Shown: positions 1-6,852 of the stretch, piece after piece
Position numbering within the stretch: the first letter of the stretch is position 1
How the letters are laid out: every line of letters starts with the position of its first letter
Origin: Syntrophomonadaceae bacterium
GTDB taxonomy: Bacteria; Bacillota; Dethiobacteria; PWVN01
Assembly: GCA_003561835.1 (NCBI GenBank)
Contig: PWVN01000168.1
Span: forward strand, 1 to 9,214
Direction: 5' to 3'
DNA: 9,214 nt
The notes under the pieces: generated by a model
What the model was told of the DNA's origin: nothing
Database searches by the model: none
The model's input: the letters and a program-made list of their open reading frames with translations, nothing else
Program-made: the position numbers and the translations under genes

Positions 1-243
1 CGTGTCCTCCGCTTTCACCTCTCGGCTCACCAGCTTAAAGGGGTTCCTCACCGGCATCACCTTTTCCACCCCCGGCATCAGCTGCAGGATGGAGGGTTCT
101 TCCAGCCGGCCATCCCCGACGGCCCCCAGGACCAGCCGCTCCACGCCCCGGATTTCATGGACGGAAAAACCCAGCTCCCCCAATTTACGTTTCACATCGT
201 TGACCTGCCCCTCCGGGGTCTTCAACTTCATCACCACAATCAT
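1..243 (-). CDS. aroF: DAHP synthase (3-deoxy-7-phosphoheptulonate synthase), N-terminal part; runs off left edge
   Basis: Only the first 81 codons are present. The protein begins MIVVMKLKTPEG and ends at the window edge with NPFKLVSREVKAEDT. This matches the N-terminal ferredoxin-like domain of type I-beta DAHP synthases (the Thermotoga/Bacillus-like class), in which a short MIVV...G(D/E)xR...PxKLVSRE...ED module precedes the TIM barrel. The enzyme condenses phosphoenolpyruvate with erythrose 4-phosphate, the first committed step of the shikimate pathway to Phe, Tyr and Trp. In this family the N-terminal domain mediates allosteric feedback inhibition. The ATG at 243-241 is preceded by a full AAGGAGGT (252-259) with 8-nt spacing, so the start is secure. 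The catalytic barrel lies outside the window and cannot be checked. Control is by the T-box leader immediately upstream. The family call rests on remembered motif similarity but is supported by the T-box context. Confidence 0.9.
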   Translation of the reverse strand, partial: MIVVMKLKTPEGQVNDVKRKLGELGFSVHEIRGVERLVLGAVGDGRLEEPSILQLMPGVEKVMPVRNPFKLVSREVKAEDT

Positions 244-251
244 CCCCTTCG

Positions 252-259
252 ACCTCCTT
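252..259 (-). promoter_or_regulatory. Ribosome binding site of aroF
   Basis: Reads AAGGAGGT on the minus strand, a near-perfect anti-Shine-Dalgarno match, 8 nt before the aroF ATG. It lies downstream of the T-box terminator, so it is transcribed only on read-through. Confidence 0.9.
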
Positions 260-297
260 GCTTCATTGCAAATTTTTCTTGCCTTGTTCCGGGACAG

Positions 298-331
298 AAA
301 AAAGCTTCCATCCCATCTCAGGGACGAAAGC
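298..331 (-). terminator. Rho-independent terminator of the T-box leader
   Basis: On the minus strand, 331-304 folds into an uninterrupted 11-bp stem (GCTTTCGTCCC with GGGATGGAAGC, two G-U pairs) closed by a 6-nt loop, followed by six Ts (303-298). Its 5' arm (331-320) is the same segment that pairs with the T-box to make the antiterminator. The two structures are therefore mutually exclusive, as expected for a transcriptional T-box switch. Confidence 0.92.
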
Positions 332-332
332 A

Positions 333-356
333 ACAAAAAAAACCTCAGGCCTCAGG
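333..356 (-). repeat. Tandem 7-mer CCTGAGG followed by eight Ts within the antiterminator loop
   Basis: On the minus strand CCTGAGG occurs twice back to back (356-350 and 349-343) and is followed by a run of eight Ts (342-335). The segment lies in the large loop of the antiterminator. It can form only a weak hairpin, with three outer pairs and a G-G mismatch, so it is not a convincing terminator by itself despite the T-run. Confidence 0.45.
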
Positions 357-424
357 GGCGTGAAGTTTGCTTCCGCGGTACCACCCTGGTTGGCCGGCCA
401 AGCCGGCCCTCCTCTGCGAATACG

Positions 425-495
425 GGACATTCCCCCCGTAAGTTTACTTTTAGGCCTGACCCCGAAAGTAAACTTACTCTGTCCGGCAAATGTCC
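425..495. repeat. REP-like nested inverted repeat inserted in the T-box leader
   Basis: An inner perfect 13-bp inverted repeat, GTAAGTTTACTTT (438-450) with its complement (465-477), has a 14-nt loop. An outer 7-bp pair, GGACATT (425-431) with AATGTCC (489-495), flanks it. The loop contains the dispersed 10-mer GCCTGACCCC (454-463), also found at 8305 and 8820. The element sits between the Stem II-like CCCGTTA and the Stem III-like hairpin of the T-box RNA, a place where standard leaders have little extra sequence. A mobile-palindrome (REP/RAYT-type) origin is inferred. Confidence 0.65.
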
Positions 496-679
496 GATAT
501 CCCTCGGGTTTCTAACGGGGGGGAGACCCCCGGTCCGGCCTACTTTCCCGGGTGGGTTTCAACCGACAGCTCCGGAGGGAACTTCGGCAGGCTTCTTCCC
601 GGCAGTACTTCCAGTCGCTGGTACCGCCTCCCTGGGGGAACCCCCCTGCGTACTTTTCTCCTTCATAGCTTTGCAGATA

Positions 680-708
680 ATCTTAACACAGAACGGGGAC
701 CCTGGCAA
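680..708 (-). promoter_or_regulatory. Sigma-A-type promoter for the aroF T-box leader
   Basis: On the minus strand, TTGCCA (708-703), a 17-nt spacer and TAAGAT (685-680) form a good housekeeping promoter. Transcription would start near 673, directly before Stem I of the T-box leader, which independently supports the call. The -35 lies at the centre of a 10-bp inverted repeat (684-725). Confidence 0.75.
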
Positions 709-725
709 GAGGGATTTCTGTGTTA
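684..725. promoter_or_regulatory. Perfect 10-bp inverted repeat flanking the aroF -35 box (possible operator)
   Basis: TAACACAGAA (684-693) is repeated as its exact complement TTCTGTGTTA (716-725) with 22 bp between. The half-site centres are 32 bp apart, about three helical turns, and the symmetry centre falls in the -35 hexamer. An inner CCCT...AGGG pair (700-703 with 710-713) could extend it as a hairpin. There is no T-run, so a terminator for the upstream protease gene is unlikely. An operator role is inferred only from position and symmetry. Confidence 0.45.
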
Positions 726-768
726 TCCGTATTAATTCCAGCCCTTAATCCCAGCCCGGCCCCCGGCC

Positions 769-1881
769 CTACCTGCCGAAGAGGCTCTTCATGTTGATCA
801 GGCGCATCATATCCGTGTTGCTCAGGATGCCTGCCAATTCCCCCTCATCGATGACCAGGACCCTCCCGGCCCCGGTGGAAGCCATATTCATCATGGCCTC
901 TCCCGCCTCATCTCCGGGCTTCATGATGACGCAGTCCCTCAAGGGCGTCATGATATCCCCCACCCGGGTAAAGGCCCACTTCCCCTGCTCCACATCCTTC
1001 ACCTGGTTCATGGTGGTGAGCCCCTTCAGGTTGTTGTCCTCCACCACGGGGAAGGCGCTGAACTTGTGGCGGTAGAACATGCTTACCAGCTGCTCTATGG
1101 TGTAGTCCGCGGGAACCACCTGGACGTCCCGGCTCATGACATCGGCGACCTTGATGCCGGAGAGGATATCCTTCATGGCCACCTGCCCGTAGCTTCTCTG
1201 CCCGGCCTGATAGATGATCCACCCCAGGATGATGTACCAGAGCCCCCAGAAGGAGCCCTGGAAGAGGCTCATGAAGCCCAGGGCCATTACGAAAAAGGCG
1301 AGAAAGCTGCCGGTGCCCACGGCAATCTTTGTGGCCCGCAGCAGGTTGTCCCAGCGCTTCCAGAGAAGGGCCCGCAGAACCCGGCCGCCGTCCAGGGGAA
1401 AGGCGGGGATCAGGTTGAAGATCCCCATGATGACGTTGATGCGGGCGAGAAATGCCAGGCCCTCGTGCAGGGGCTGCCCCCGGGGGACCAGGAGGGAAAT
1501 CAGGAAGAAGAGGGCCGCCATCCCCAGGCTGGCCAGAGGGCCGGCCAGGGTAATCTTGAGCTCCGAGGTGGGGTTCTTGGGCTCCTCCTCCAGCTGGGCC
1601 ACGCCGCCAAAGATGAAAAGGGTGATGGTCTTGATGGGGATTCCTTCCTTCATGGCCACCAGGGAGTGGGAAAGCTCATGGGCCAGGACGGTAGCGAAGA
1701 AGACCAGGGTCACCCCCATTCCCAGGAGCCAGTAGACCCCCTCGGCCAGGCCGGGAAGCTGCCCGGGGAAGTAGGTGCCGGCCAGGGAGAAGCTGAAGAG
1801 GAAAAAAACGATGAGCCAGCTCATATCGATTTTCACATCAATGCCGAAGAGCCGCGCCACCTTTATGGCGTTGCGAAACAT
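769..1881 (-). CDS. Site-2-type zinc metalloprotease (M50 family) with two C-terminal CBS domains
   Basis: This is a 370-residue integral membrane protein. The zinc-binding motif HELSH is at residues 68-72, in AHELSHSLVA. The second active-site motif, NLIPAFPLDGGRVL, is at 156-169 and its Asp164 is the expected third metal ligand. These define M50 intramembrane proteases, which cut membrane-embedded substrates such as anti-sigma factors or membrane proteins. Hydrophobic segments lie around residues 20-38, 50-70, 110-132, 145-160, 187-205 and 208-225. Two CBS domains follow (about 245-300 and 305-369), a common fusion in this subgroup, likely binding adenine nucleotides and gating activity. 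I chose the ATG at 1881-1879 because GGAGG lies about 8 nt upstream and it begins with the typical MFRNAIKVARLFGI(D/P)V. An in-frame ATG 11 codons earlier lacks a ribosome site. The gene is divergent from gltB and upstream of aroF; its substrate is unknown. Confidence 0.93.
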   Translation of the reverse strand: MFRNAIKVARLFGIDVKIDMSWLIVFFLFSFSLAGTYFPGQLPGLAEGVYWLLGMGVTLVFFATVLAHELSHSLVAMKEGIPIKTITLFIFGGVAQLEEEPKNPTSELKITLAGPLASLGMAALFFLISLLVPRGQPLHEGLAFLARINVIMGIFNLIPAFPLDGGRVLRALLWKRWDNLLRATKIAVGTGSFLAFFVMALGFMSLFQGSFWGLWYIILGWIIYQAGQRSYGQVAMKDILSGIKVADVMSRDVQVVPADYTIEQLVSMFYRHKFSAFPVVEDNNLKGLTTMNQVKDVEQGKWAFTRVGDIMTPLRDCVIMKPGDEAGEAMMNMASTGAGRVLVIDEGELAGILSNTDMMRLINMKSLFGR

Positions 1882-1918
1882 GTAAACCCCTCCAATCCAG
1901 GTTTGAAATTCCAACTAT

Positions 1919-1927
1919 ATTATACCA
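1919..1927 (-). promoter_or_regulatory. Extended -10 promoter of the M50 protease gene
   Basis: The minus strand reads TGGTATAAT (1927-1919), a perfect -10 hexamer with the TGn extension. No good -35 is visible at the expected distance, which is usual for extended -10 promoters. Transcription would start near 1912, about 30 nt before the start codon. Confidence 0.7.
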
Positions 1928-1945
1928 CGAATCCCTGATCCTCCG

Positions 1946-1963
1946 GCCGGCGATACCGCCGGC
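1946..1963. repeat. Short perfect hairpin upstream of the protease promoter
   Basis: GCCGGCG, loop ATAC, CGCCGGC forms a 7-bp GC-only stem between the divergent promoters. It covers the -35 region of the protease promoter (about 1942-1947). No T-run follows, so it may be a protein site rather than a terminator. Its role is unknown. Confidence 0.4.
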
Positions 1964-1982
1964 AAGCAAAGTCTTTGCACCC

Positions 1983-2009
1983 TATGAAAAATAATTTCAT
2001 ATTATGAAA
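1983..2009. promoter_or_regulatory. Operator-like element 1 (upstream of the gltB promoter)
   Basis: Architecture is TATGAAA (1983-1989), 5 bp, TTTCATA (1995-2001), T, TATGAAA (2003-2009). The last two arms form a perfect 15-bp palindrome. The element is repeated at 2082-2108 with 24 of 27 bases identical. It ends 31 bp before the predicted gltB -35 and lies about 70 bp upstream of the protease promoter. That position could let one regulator affect both divergent genes. Confidence 0.65.
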
Positions 2010-2039
2010 GGAATATTCCGATAAATCCCAATAAATTCC

Positions 2040-2068
2040 TTGCAGAAAAACCATAACTCTGGTAGCAT
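2040..2068 (+). promoter_or_regulatory. Predicted promoter of gltBD
   Basis: TTGCAG (2040-2045), a 17-bp spacer and TAGCAT (2063-2068), with a TGn extension (2060-2062) before the -10. Transcription would begin near 2075. The promoter is bracketed by the two 27-bp operator-like elements, the downstream one lying at roughly +7 to +34. Confidence 0.6.
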
Positions 2069-2081
2069 ACCCCTAACACAT

Positions 2082-2108
2082 TATGAAAATAACTTTCATA
2101 TTATGAAA
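2082..2108. promoter_or_regulatory. Operator-like element 2 (just downstream of the gltB transcription start)
   Basis: Same layout as element 1: TATGAAA (2082-2088), 5 bp, TTTCATA (2094-2100), T, TATGAAA (2102-2108). The offset from element 1 is exactly 99 bp. It differs at three positions, all in the arm-1/arm-2 spacer, so every 7-bp arm is conserved. That points to protein binding rather than a chance duplication. A regulator bound here would block the start region of the gltB transcript. Confidence 0.65.
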
Positions 2109-2129
2109 TATACGGGAGGTTTGATGGCT

Positions 2130-5100
2130 ATGGCATTTTCCCACTATCCGTCCCCCCAGGGGCTTTACGATTCCCGTTTCGAACATGATGCCTGCGGGAT
2201 CGGTTTCGTGGTCAGCATAAAGGGGAAAAGGACCCACAAAACCTTGAAGCAGGCCCTGGAGGTCCTGGTCAACCTCTCCCACCGGGGCGCTGTCGGGAGT
2301 GAGGCCGATATGGGAGACGGCGCCGGGGTCCTGCTGCAGATTCCCCACAAATTTTTTAAAGAGGAATGCCCCGGTCTGGGGATCTCCCTGCCTCCTGCCG
2401 GAAACTACGGGGTGGGGATGCTCTTCTTCTCCCGGAACTCCCGGGAGTGCTCGGCCCAGAAAGAGCGCCTTGAAGGGATCATCCTGGAGGAGGGGCAGTC
2501 CCTCCTGGGCTGGCGCCGGGTACCCGTCGACGACAGCATCCTGGGGGAACCGGCCAGGGCATCGAGGCCTGCCCTTTTCCAGGTATTCATCCGTCCCTGC
2601 CCGGAACTGCCGGATACTTTGGCCTTTGAAAGGAAGCTTTATGTCATTCGCAAGAGGGCGGAGAAAGAGCTCCGCCATGCCGGCCCGGAAGCGTCCGATT
2701 TTTATGCGGCCAGCCTCTCTGCCCGGACCATCGTCTACAAGGGCCTCCTGACGCCGGAACAGCTGCCGGCCTTTTTCCCCGACCTGAGAGACCCCCGGAC
2801 GAAAACAGCCCTGGCCCTGGTCCATTCCCGCTACAGCACCAACACCTTCCCCTCCTGGGAGCGGGCCCATCCCTACCGCTACCTCATCCACAACGGGGAG
2901 ATCAATACCCTGAGGGGGAACATCAACTGGATGCGGGCCCGGGAAGCCATGTTCGCCCCGTCCCTTTTCGGAGAGGACCTCAAGAAGGTCCTGCCCGTCA
3001 TCTCCCCCGATGGCAGCGATTCGGCCATGTTTGACGAGGCCCTGGAATTCCTGACCTTAACGGGCAGGACCCTGCCCCATGCCCTCATGATGATGATTCC
3101 GGAGCCCTGGTCCCGCCACGACGGCATGGACCCGGCCAGGAAGGCCTTTTACGAGTACCACAGCTGTTTGCTGGAACCCTGGGACGGCCCGGCGGCCATG
3201 GCCTTCAGCGACGGGGAAATGGTGGGGGCGGTGCTGGACCGGAATGGTCTGCGCCCTTCCCGCTACTATGTAACGGAAGACGAAACGGTGATCCTGGCCT
3301 CCGAGGTGGGGGTCCTGGATATCCCCCCGGAAAGGGTGGTCTGCAAGGAGCGGCTGCATCCCGGGAAGATGCTTCTCATCGATACCGCCGCCGGCCGCAT
3401 CATTACCGACGAGGAGCTGAAGGGAAGAATTTCCCGGCAGCACCCCTATGGGGATTGGCTCAAGGAACACCTGAAACCCCTGGAGCAGCTCCCCCCCGCT
3501 CCGGCCGCCAACCCCGCCACCCCCGCCCCCGCCGCCCCCGCCGCCCCGGGCCTGCAGGGTCTGGAGGCCGGGAGGTGCCTGGAGGCCTTTGGCTACACCT
3601 ATGAAGATCTGCGCTTTACCCTTTTGCCCATGGCCCGGGACGGTCAGGAACCGGTGGGGGCCATGGGGGATGATACCCCCCTGGCGGTGCTGTCCCGAAA
3701 ACCCCAGCTCTTGTTCAACTATTTCAAGCAGCTCTTTGCCCAGGTCACCAACCCCCCCATCGATGCCATCTGGGAGGAGATCGTCATGGGGACGGAAACC
3801 TACATCGGACCCGAGGGGGACCTTTTAAACCCCCGGCCCGAGAGCTGCCGGCAGATCAAGCTCACAACCCCCATCCTCACCAATGGGGAACTGGAAAAAC
3901 TCCGCCGCATCCGGGAACCGGGGTTTCAAGCCCTTACCCTGCCCCTCCTCTTTGACGCGTCCGGCGGCGGCCCGGCCCTGGAAAGAGCCCTGGAGGGCCT
4001 CTTTTGGGCAGCGGATGCGGCTGTTGCCCGGGGTGTGAATATCCTGATCCTCTCGGATAAGGGCCTGTCGCCGGATCAGGCCCCCATACCCTCCCTGCTG
4101 GCGGTTTCCGGCCTGCACCACCACCTGATCCGGCAGGGAACCCGCACCCGGGTCAGCCTGGTCCTGGAGGCGGGGGATGCCCGGGAGGTGCACCATTTCG
4201 CCCTCCTCCTGGGCTACGGGGCTTCGGCCGTCAACCCCTACCTGGCCCTGGCTGCCCTGCAAACCCTGGCAGGCCAGGGGCTTCTGGAGTCGGGGGATGC
4301 CCGGGAGTACGAAGGGAACTATGTGTCGGCGGTGACCAAAGGCATCATCAAGGTCATCTCCAAGATGGGCATCTCCACCCTGCAGAGCTACCAGGGGGCC
4401 CAGATCTTTGAGGCCATCGGCCTGGACAAAGGCCTGGTGGACCGCTATTTTACCTGGACCCCCTCCCGGTTGGGAGGGATTGGCCTGGATGTCGTTGCCG
4501 ACGAGGTCATAAGGCGCCACTCCCCCGCTTTTCGCAAGAGGGAGGAGGACCTGGGGGTCCTGGAAAGCGGCGGGGTGCTCCAGTGGCGGCGGGACGGTGA
4601 GGCCCACCTGTACAACCCGAAGACCATACCTCTCCTCCAGGAAGCCTGCCGTACCGGGGATTACTCCCTCTTCCAGGAGTACTCCGCCCTCATTACAGAG
4701 GATGAACAGCATCGCAGCACCCTGAGGAGCCTTCTGGATTTTCGCTGCCTGGATCGCCCCCTCCCCCTGGAGGAGGTGGAACCCGTGGAAGCCATCCTGC
4801 AGCGCTTCAAAACCGGGGCCATGTCCTATGGCTCCATCAGCCGGGAGGCCCACGAATGCCTGGCCGCAGCCATGAACAGGATCGGCGGCAGGAGCAATAC
4901 GGGGGAAGGCGGGGAGGATCCCTGCCGTTTCAGCCCCGATGATGGAGGCGAGTCCCTTTGCAGCGCCATCAAGCAGGTGGCCTCCGGCCGTTTCGGTGTC
5001 ACCAGCCAGTACCTGGTCAGCGCCCGGGAGATTCAGATCAAGATGGCCCAGGGGGCAAAACCCGGGGAGGGGGGGCAGCTGCCGGGGAAGAAGGTCTACC

Positions 5101-6773
5101 CCTGGATTGCCCAAACCCGGTACTCCACCCCCGGGGTGGGCTTGATCTCCCCTCCGCCCCACCACGACATTTATTCCATCGAAGACCTGGCCCAGCTGAT
5201 CCACGACCTCAAGAATGCCAACCCCAGGGCCCGGATCAGCGTCAAACTGGTCTCGGAAGCGGGGGTGGGCACCATCGCCGCCGGGGTGGCCAAGGGGCGG
5301 GCCGATGGGGTCCTCATCAGCGGCTTTGACGGGGGCACCGGGGCCGCCCCCCGGACCAGCATCCGCCATGCGGGCCTCCCCTGGGAACTGGGCCTGGCCG
5401 AAACCCACCAGACCCTGGTCCTGAACAACCTGCGCAGCCGCATCGTGGTGGAAACCGACGGCAAGCTCATGACGGGCAGGGATGTGGCCGTGGCGGCCCT
5501 GCTGGGGGCGGAAGAATTCGGTTTTGCCACGGCTCCCCTGGTGGCCATGGGATGCGTCATGATGCGGGTGTGCCACATGGATACCTGCCCTGTGGGCATC
5601 GCCACCCAGAACCCAAAGCTCCGCCGCAAATTTACGGGGGAGCCCGGGCATGTGGTGAACTTCATGACCTTCATCGCCCGGGAACTGCGGGAAATCATGG
5701 CGCGGCTGGGCTTTCGCACCGTCCAGGAGATGGTGGGCCGGGTGGACCGGCTGAAACCTTCCCAGAATGCCGGTGAGGGTAAGGCATCCGGGTTGGACCT
5801 TTCCCCCCTCCTCCATCAGCCCCGGGCAGGAACCGGCACCGGTTGCCACTGCAGTGTCTCCCAGGACCATCGTCTGGAGCCATCCCTGGACTACCGGGCC
5901 CTTATGGACCTCTGCCGGCCGGCCCTGGAAAGACAGGTAGAAGTCAGGGCGAGGCTGCCCATTACCAATACGGATAGGGTGACGGGGACTCTCCTGGGAA
6001 GCGAAGTCACCCGCCGCTTTGGGGAGGGGGGCCTTCCGGAAGATACCATCCGGTTAAAATTTACCGGTTCCGCCGGCCAGAGTTTTGCCGCTTTCCTGCC
6101 TCCTGGCATGACCCTGAGCCTGGAAGGGGACGCCAACGATTATGTGGGCAAGGGGCTGTCCGGTGGCAAGGTGGCTCTTTTCCCCTCCCAAAAATCCTCC
6201 TTTGCCCCGGAGGCCAACGTCATCATCGGCAATGTGGCTTTTTACGGGGCCACGGGGGGTGAGGCCTACATCCGGGGGATGGCGGGGGAGCGCTTCTGCG
6301 TCCGCAACAGCGGTGCCCATGCCGTGGTGGAGGGGGTGGGGGACCACGGGTGTGAATACATGACGGGGGGCCGCGTGGTGATCCTGGGGCCTGTGGGCAG
6401 GAACTTTGCCGCCGGTATGTCCGGCGGGGTGGCCTATGTCCTGGATGCGGCAGGGGACTTTCGGTGCAACCCGAAGATGGTGGACCTCATGGACCTGGCA
6501 GATGAGAAGGAGGAGAAGGAAGTCCGCGCCATGATCGAACGGCATATTTATTACACGGGCAGCCGCCTCGCCTGGAATATCCTGCTTCGCTGGGAGGAAA
6601 TGCTTCCCAAGTTTGTCAAGGTTATGCCCCGGGATTACCGGCGGATGCTGGAGGCCATGGAAGCCGCCCGCGGGCGGGGCCTTAGGGGGGAGGAGGCGGT
6701 CCTGGCCGCCTTCCTGGAAAACCAGGGGGGCCAGGATTCCCCAAAGGAGCAGGGAGGGATCCAGCGGATCTGA
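2130..6773 (+). CDS. gltB: Glutamate synthase (GOGAT), large subunit
   Basis: A 1547-residue protein, the usual length for a bacterial GltB. It hydrolyses glutamine, channels ammonia and reductively aminates 2-oxoglutarate to glutamate. Visible parts: (1) a class II amidotransferase domain, residues about 22-430, with catalytic Cys22 in EHDACGIGF (the preceding residues should be a cleaved propeptide), [12 protein letters not shown] near 231 and [11 protein letters not shown] near 253; (2) a Pro/Ala-rich linker, about 454-475; (3) the central domain, about 489-770; (4) the FMN-binding synthase barrel, about 890-1200, with [23 protein letters not shown] and [11 protein letters not shown]; (5) cysteines 1142, 1148 and 1153 (C-x5-C-x4-C) for the [3Fe-4S] cluster; (6) the C-terminal GxGxG beta-helix, about 1278-1480. 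The ATG at 2130 stands 9 nt after GGAGGT (2115-2120); the in-frame ATG at 2124 is only 3 nt from it and less likely. gltD follows 79 bp downstream. Confidence 0.98.
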   Translation: MAFSHYPSPQGLYDSRFEHDACGIGFVVSIKGKRTHKTLKQALEVLVNLSHRGAVGSEADMGDGAGVLLQIPHKFFKEECPGLGISLPPAGNYGVGMLFFSRNSRECSAQKERLEGIILEEGQSLLGWRRVPVDDSILGEPARASRPALFQVFIRPCPELPDTLAFERKLYVIRKRAEKELRHAGPEASDFYAASLSARTIVYKGLLTPEQLPAFFPDLRDPRTKTALALVHSRYSTNTFPSWERAHPYRYLIHNGEINTLRGNINWMRAREAMFAPSLFGEDLKKVLPVISPDGSDSAMFDEALEFLTLTGRTLPHALMMMIPEPWSRHDGMDPARKAFYEYHSCLLEPWDGPAAMAFSDGEMVGAVLDRNGLRPSRYYVTEDETVILASEVGVLDIPPERVVCKERLHPGKMLLIDTAAGRIITDEELKGRISRQHPYGDWLKEHLKPLEQLPPAPAANPATPAPAAPAAPGLQGLEAGRCLEAFGYTYEDLRFTLLPMARDGQEPVGAMGDDTPLAVLSRKPQLLFNYFKQLFAQVTNPPIDAIWEEIVMGTETYIGPEGDLLNPRPESCRQIKLTTPILTNGELEKLRRIREPGFQALTLPLLFDASGGGPALERALEGLFWAADAAVARGVNILILSDKGLSPDQAPIPSLLAVSGLHHHLIRQGTRTRVSLVLEAGDAREVHHFALLLGYGASAVNPYLALAALQTLAGQGLLESGDAREYEGNYVSAVTKGIIKVISKMGISTLQSYQGAQIFEAIGLDKGLVDRYFTWTPSRLGGIGLDVVADEVIRRHSPAFRKREEDLGVLESGGVLQWRRDGEAHLYNPKTIPLLQEACRTGDYSLFQEYSALITEDEQHRSTLRSLLDFRCLDRPLPLEEVEPVEAILQRFKTGAMSYGSISREAHECLAAAMNRIGGRSNTGEGGEDPCRFSPDDGGESLCSAIKQVASGRFGVTSQYLVSAREIQIKMAQGAKPGEGGQLPGKKVYPWIAQTRYSTPGVGLISPPPHHDIYSIEDLAQLIHDLKNANPRARISVKLVSEAGVGTIAAGVAKGRADGVLISGFDGGTGAAPRTSIRHAGLPWELGLAETHQTLVLNNLRSRIVVETDGKLMTGRDVAVAALLGAEEFGFATAPLVAMGCVMMRVCHMDTCPVGIATQNPKLRRKFTGEPGHVVNFMTFIARELREIMARLGFRTVQEMVGRVDRLKPSQNAGEGKASGLDLSPLLHQPRAGTGTGCHCSVSQDHRLEPSLDYRALMDLCRPALERQVEVRARLPITNTDRVTGTLLGSEVTRRFGEGGLPEDTIRLKFTGSAGQSFAAFLPPGMTLSLEGDANDYVGKGLSGGKVALFPSQKSSFAPEANVIIGNVAFYGATGGEAYIRGMAGERFCVRNSGAHAVVEGVGDHGCEYMTGGRVVILGPVGRNFAAGMSGGVAYVLDAAGDFRCNPKMVDLMDLADEKEEKEVRAMIERHIYYTGSRLAWNILLRWEEMLPKFVKVMPRDYRRMLEAMEAARGRGLRGEEAVLAAFLENQGGQDSPKEQGGIQRI

Positions 6774-6852
6774 TGTTTTTGTGAAAGAGGGTTTTTTTAT
6801 AAGATTCTGAGTGCATCCTGTTCTGCTCAGATCAAGGAAGGGGACATTTGTT
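6774..6852 (+). other. gltB-gltD intercistronic gap
   Basis: A 79-bp AT-rich spacer with no stem before its T-run (6792-6798), so no terminator is evident. A 7-bp inverted pair, GATCTGA (6767-6773, covering the gltB stop) and TCAGATC (6827-6833), could loop the gap out. A smaller CTGAG/CTCAG pair lies within it. The purine-rich AAGGAAGGGGA before the gltD ATG serves as its ribosome site. Co-transcription of gltB and gltD is expected. Confidence 0.5.

Larger units (their letters stand above)
298..673 (-). ncRNA. T-box riboswitch leader of aroF, probably sensing uncharged tRNA-Phe
   Basis: The minus strand contains the T-box sequence AGGGTGGTACCGCG (387-374). The UGGU at 383-380 should pair with the ACCA end of uncharged tRNA. 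Upstream, in the usual order, are a Stem I start with AGTA (about 656-653) and a Stem I arm with an 8-bp apical helix (628-621 with 608-601, loop 620-609). A GAAGTTCCC specifier region (585-577) follows, then GGAGCTG, and an AGTAGG...CCCGTTA Stem II-like segment (544-512). A GC-rich hairpin just before the T-box (392-408) fits Stem III. I read the specifier as UUC (581-579, Phe). UGGU implies an A discriminator base, which suits tRNA-Phe or Tyr and argues against Trp. Antiterminator pairing is AGGG...GCGGAAGC (387-384, 376-369) with GCTTTCGTCCCT (331-320), leaving the canonical 7-nt bulge. An extra hairpin at 425-495 interrupts the Stem II to Stem III interval. The leader is very confident; the specifier register is inferred. 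Confidence 0.93.

Noticed and set aside
1..243. PII signal protein (glnB) as the identity of the left-edge gene
   Set aside because: Considered because of the short MIVV start near gltB, but the downstream PxKLVSRE...ED pattern and the aromatic-type T-box fit the DAHP synthase N-terminal domain, and PII-specific motifs are absent.
2..748. Plus-strand 248-codon open frame over the left end
   Set aside because: It runs antisense through aroF and the T-box leader; RNA structure and promoter on the minus strand explain this region, and the translation is Ser/Pro-rich without domains.
1066..1938. Plus-strand open frame opposite the M50 protease
   Set aside because: Its translation is a Gly/Gln/Glu-rich antisense shadow with no recognisable domain, while the opposite strand has clear HELSH and LDGG motifs.
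2040..2129. Upstream extension of GltB by 30 residues from a TTG at 2040
   Set aside because: The TTG coincides with the predicted -35 box, has no ribosome site, and the extension would be translated through the operator-like repeat. The ATG at 2130 has ideal spacing from GGAGGT.
3490..3550. C-rich low-complexity DNA as a repeat array
   Set aside because: It is in frame within gltB and encodes a Pro/Ala linker; no regular repeat unit is present.
3825..5870. Long minus-strand open frame (681 codons) opposite gltB
   Set aside because: It lies wholly within gltB, whose motifs are unmistakable. Its translation is low-complexity Gly/Pro/His-rich with no domain or ribosome site, a usual shadow in GC-rich codons.
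6786..6800. Terminator between gltB and gltD
   Set aside because: There is a run of seven Ts but no stable GC stem immediately before it, and gltD clearly belongs to the operon.
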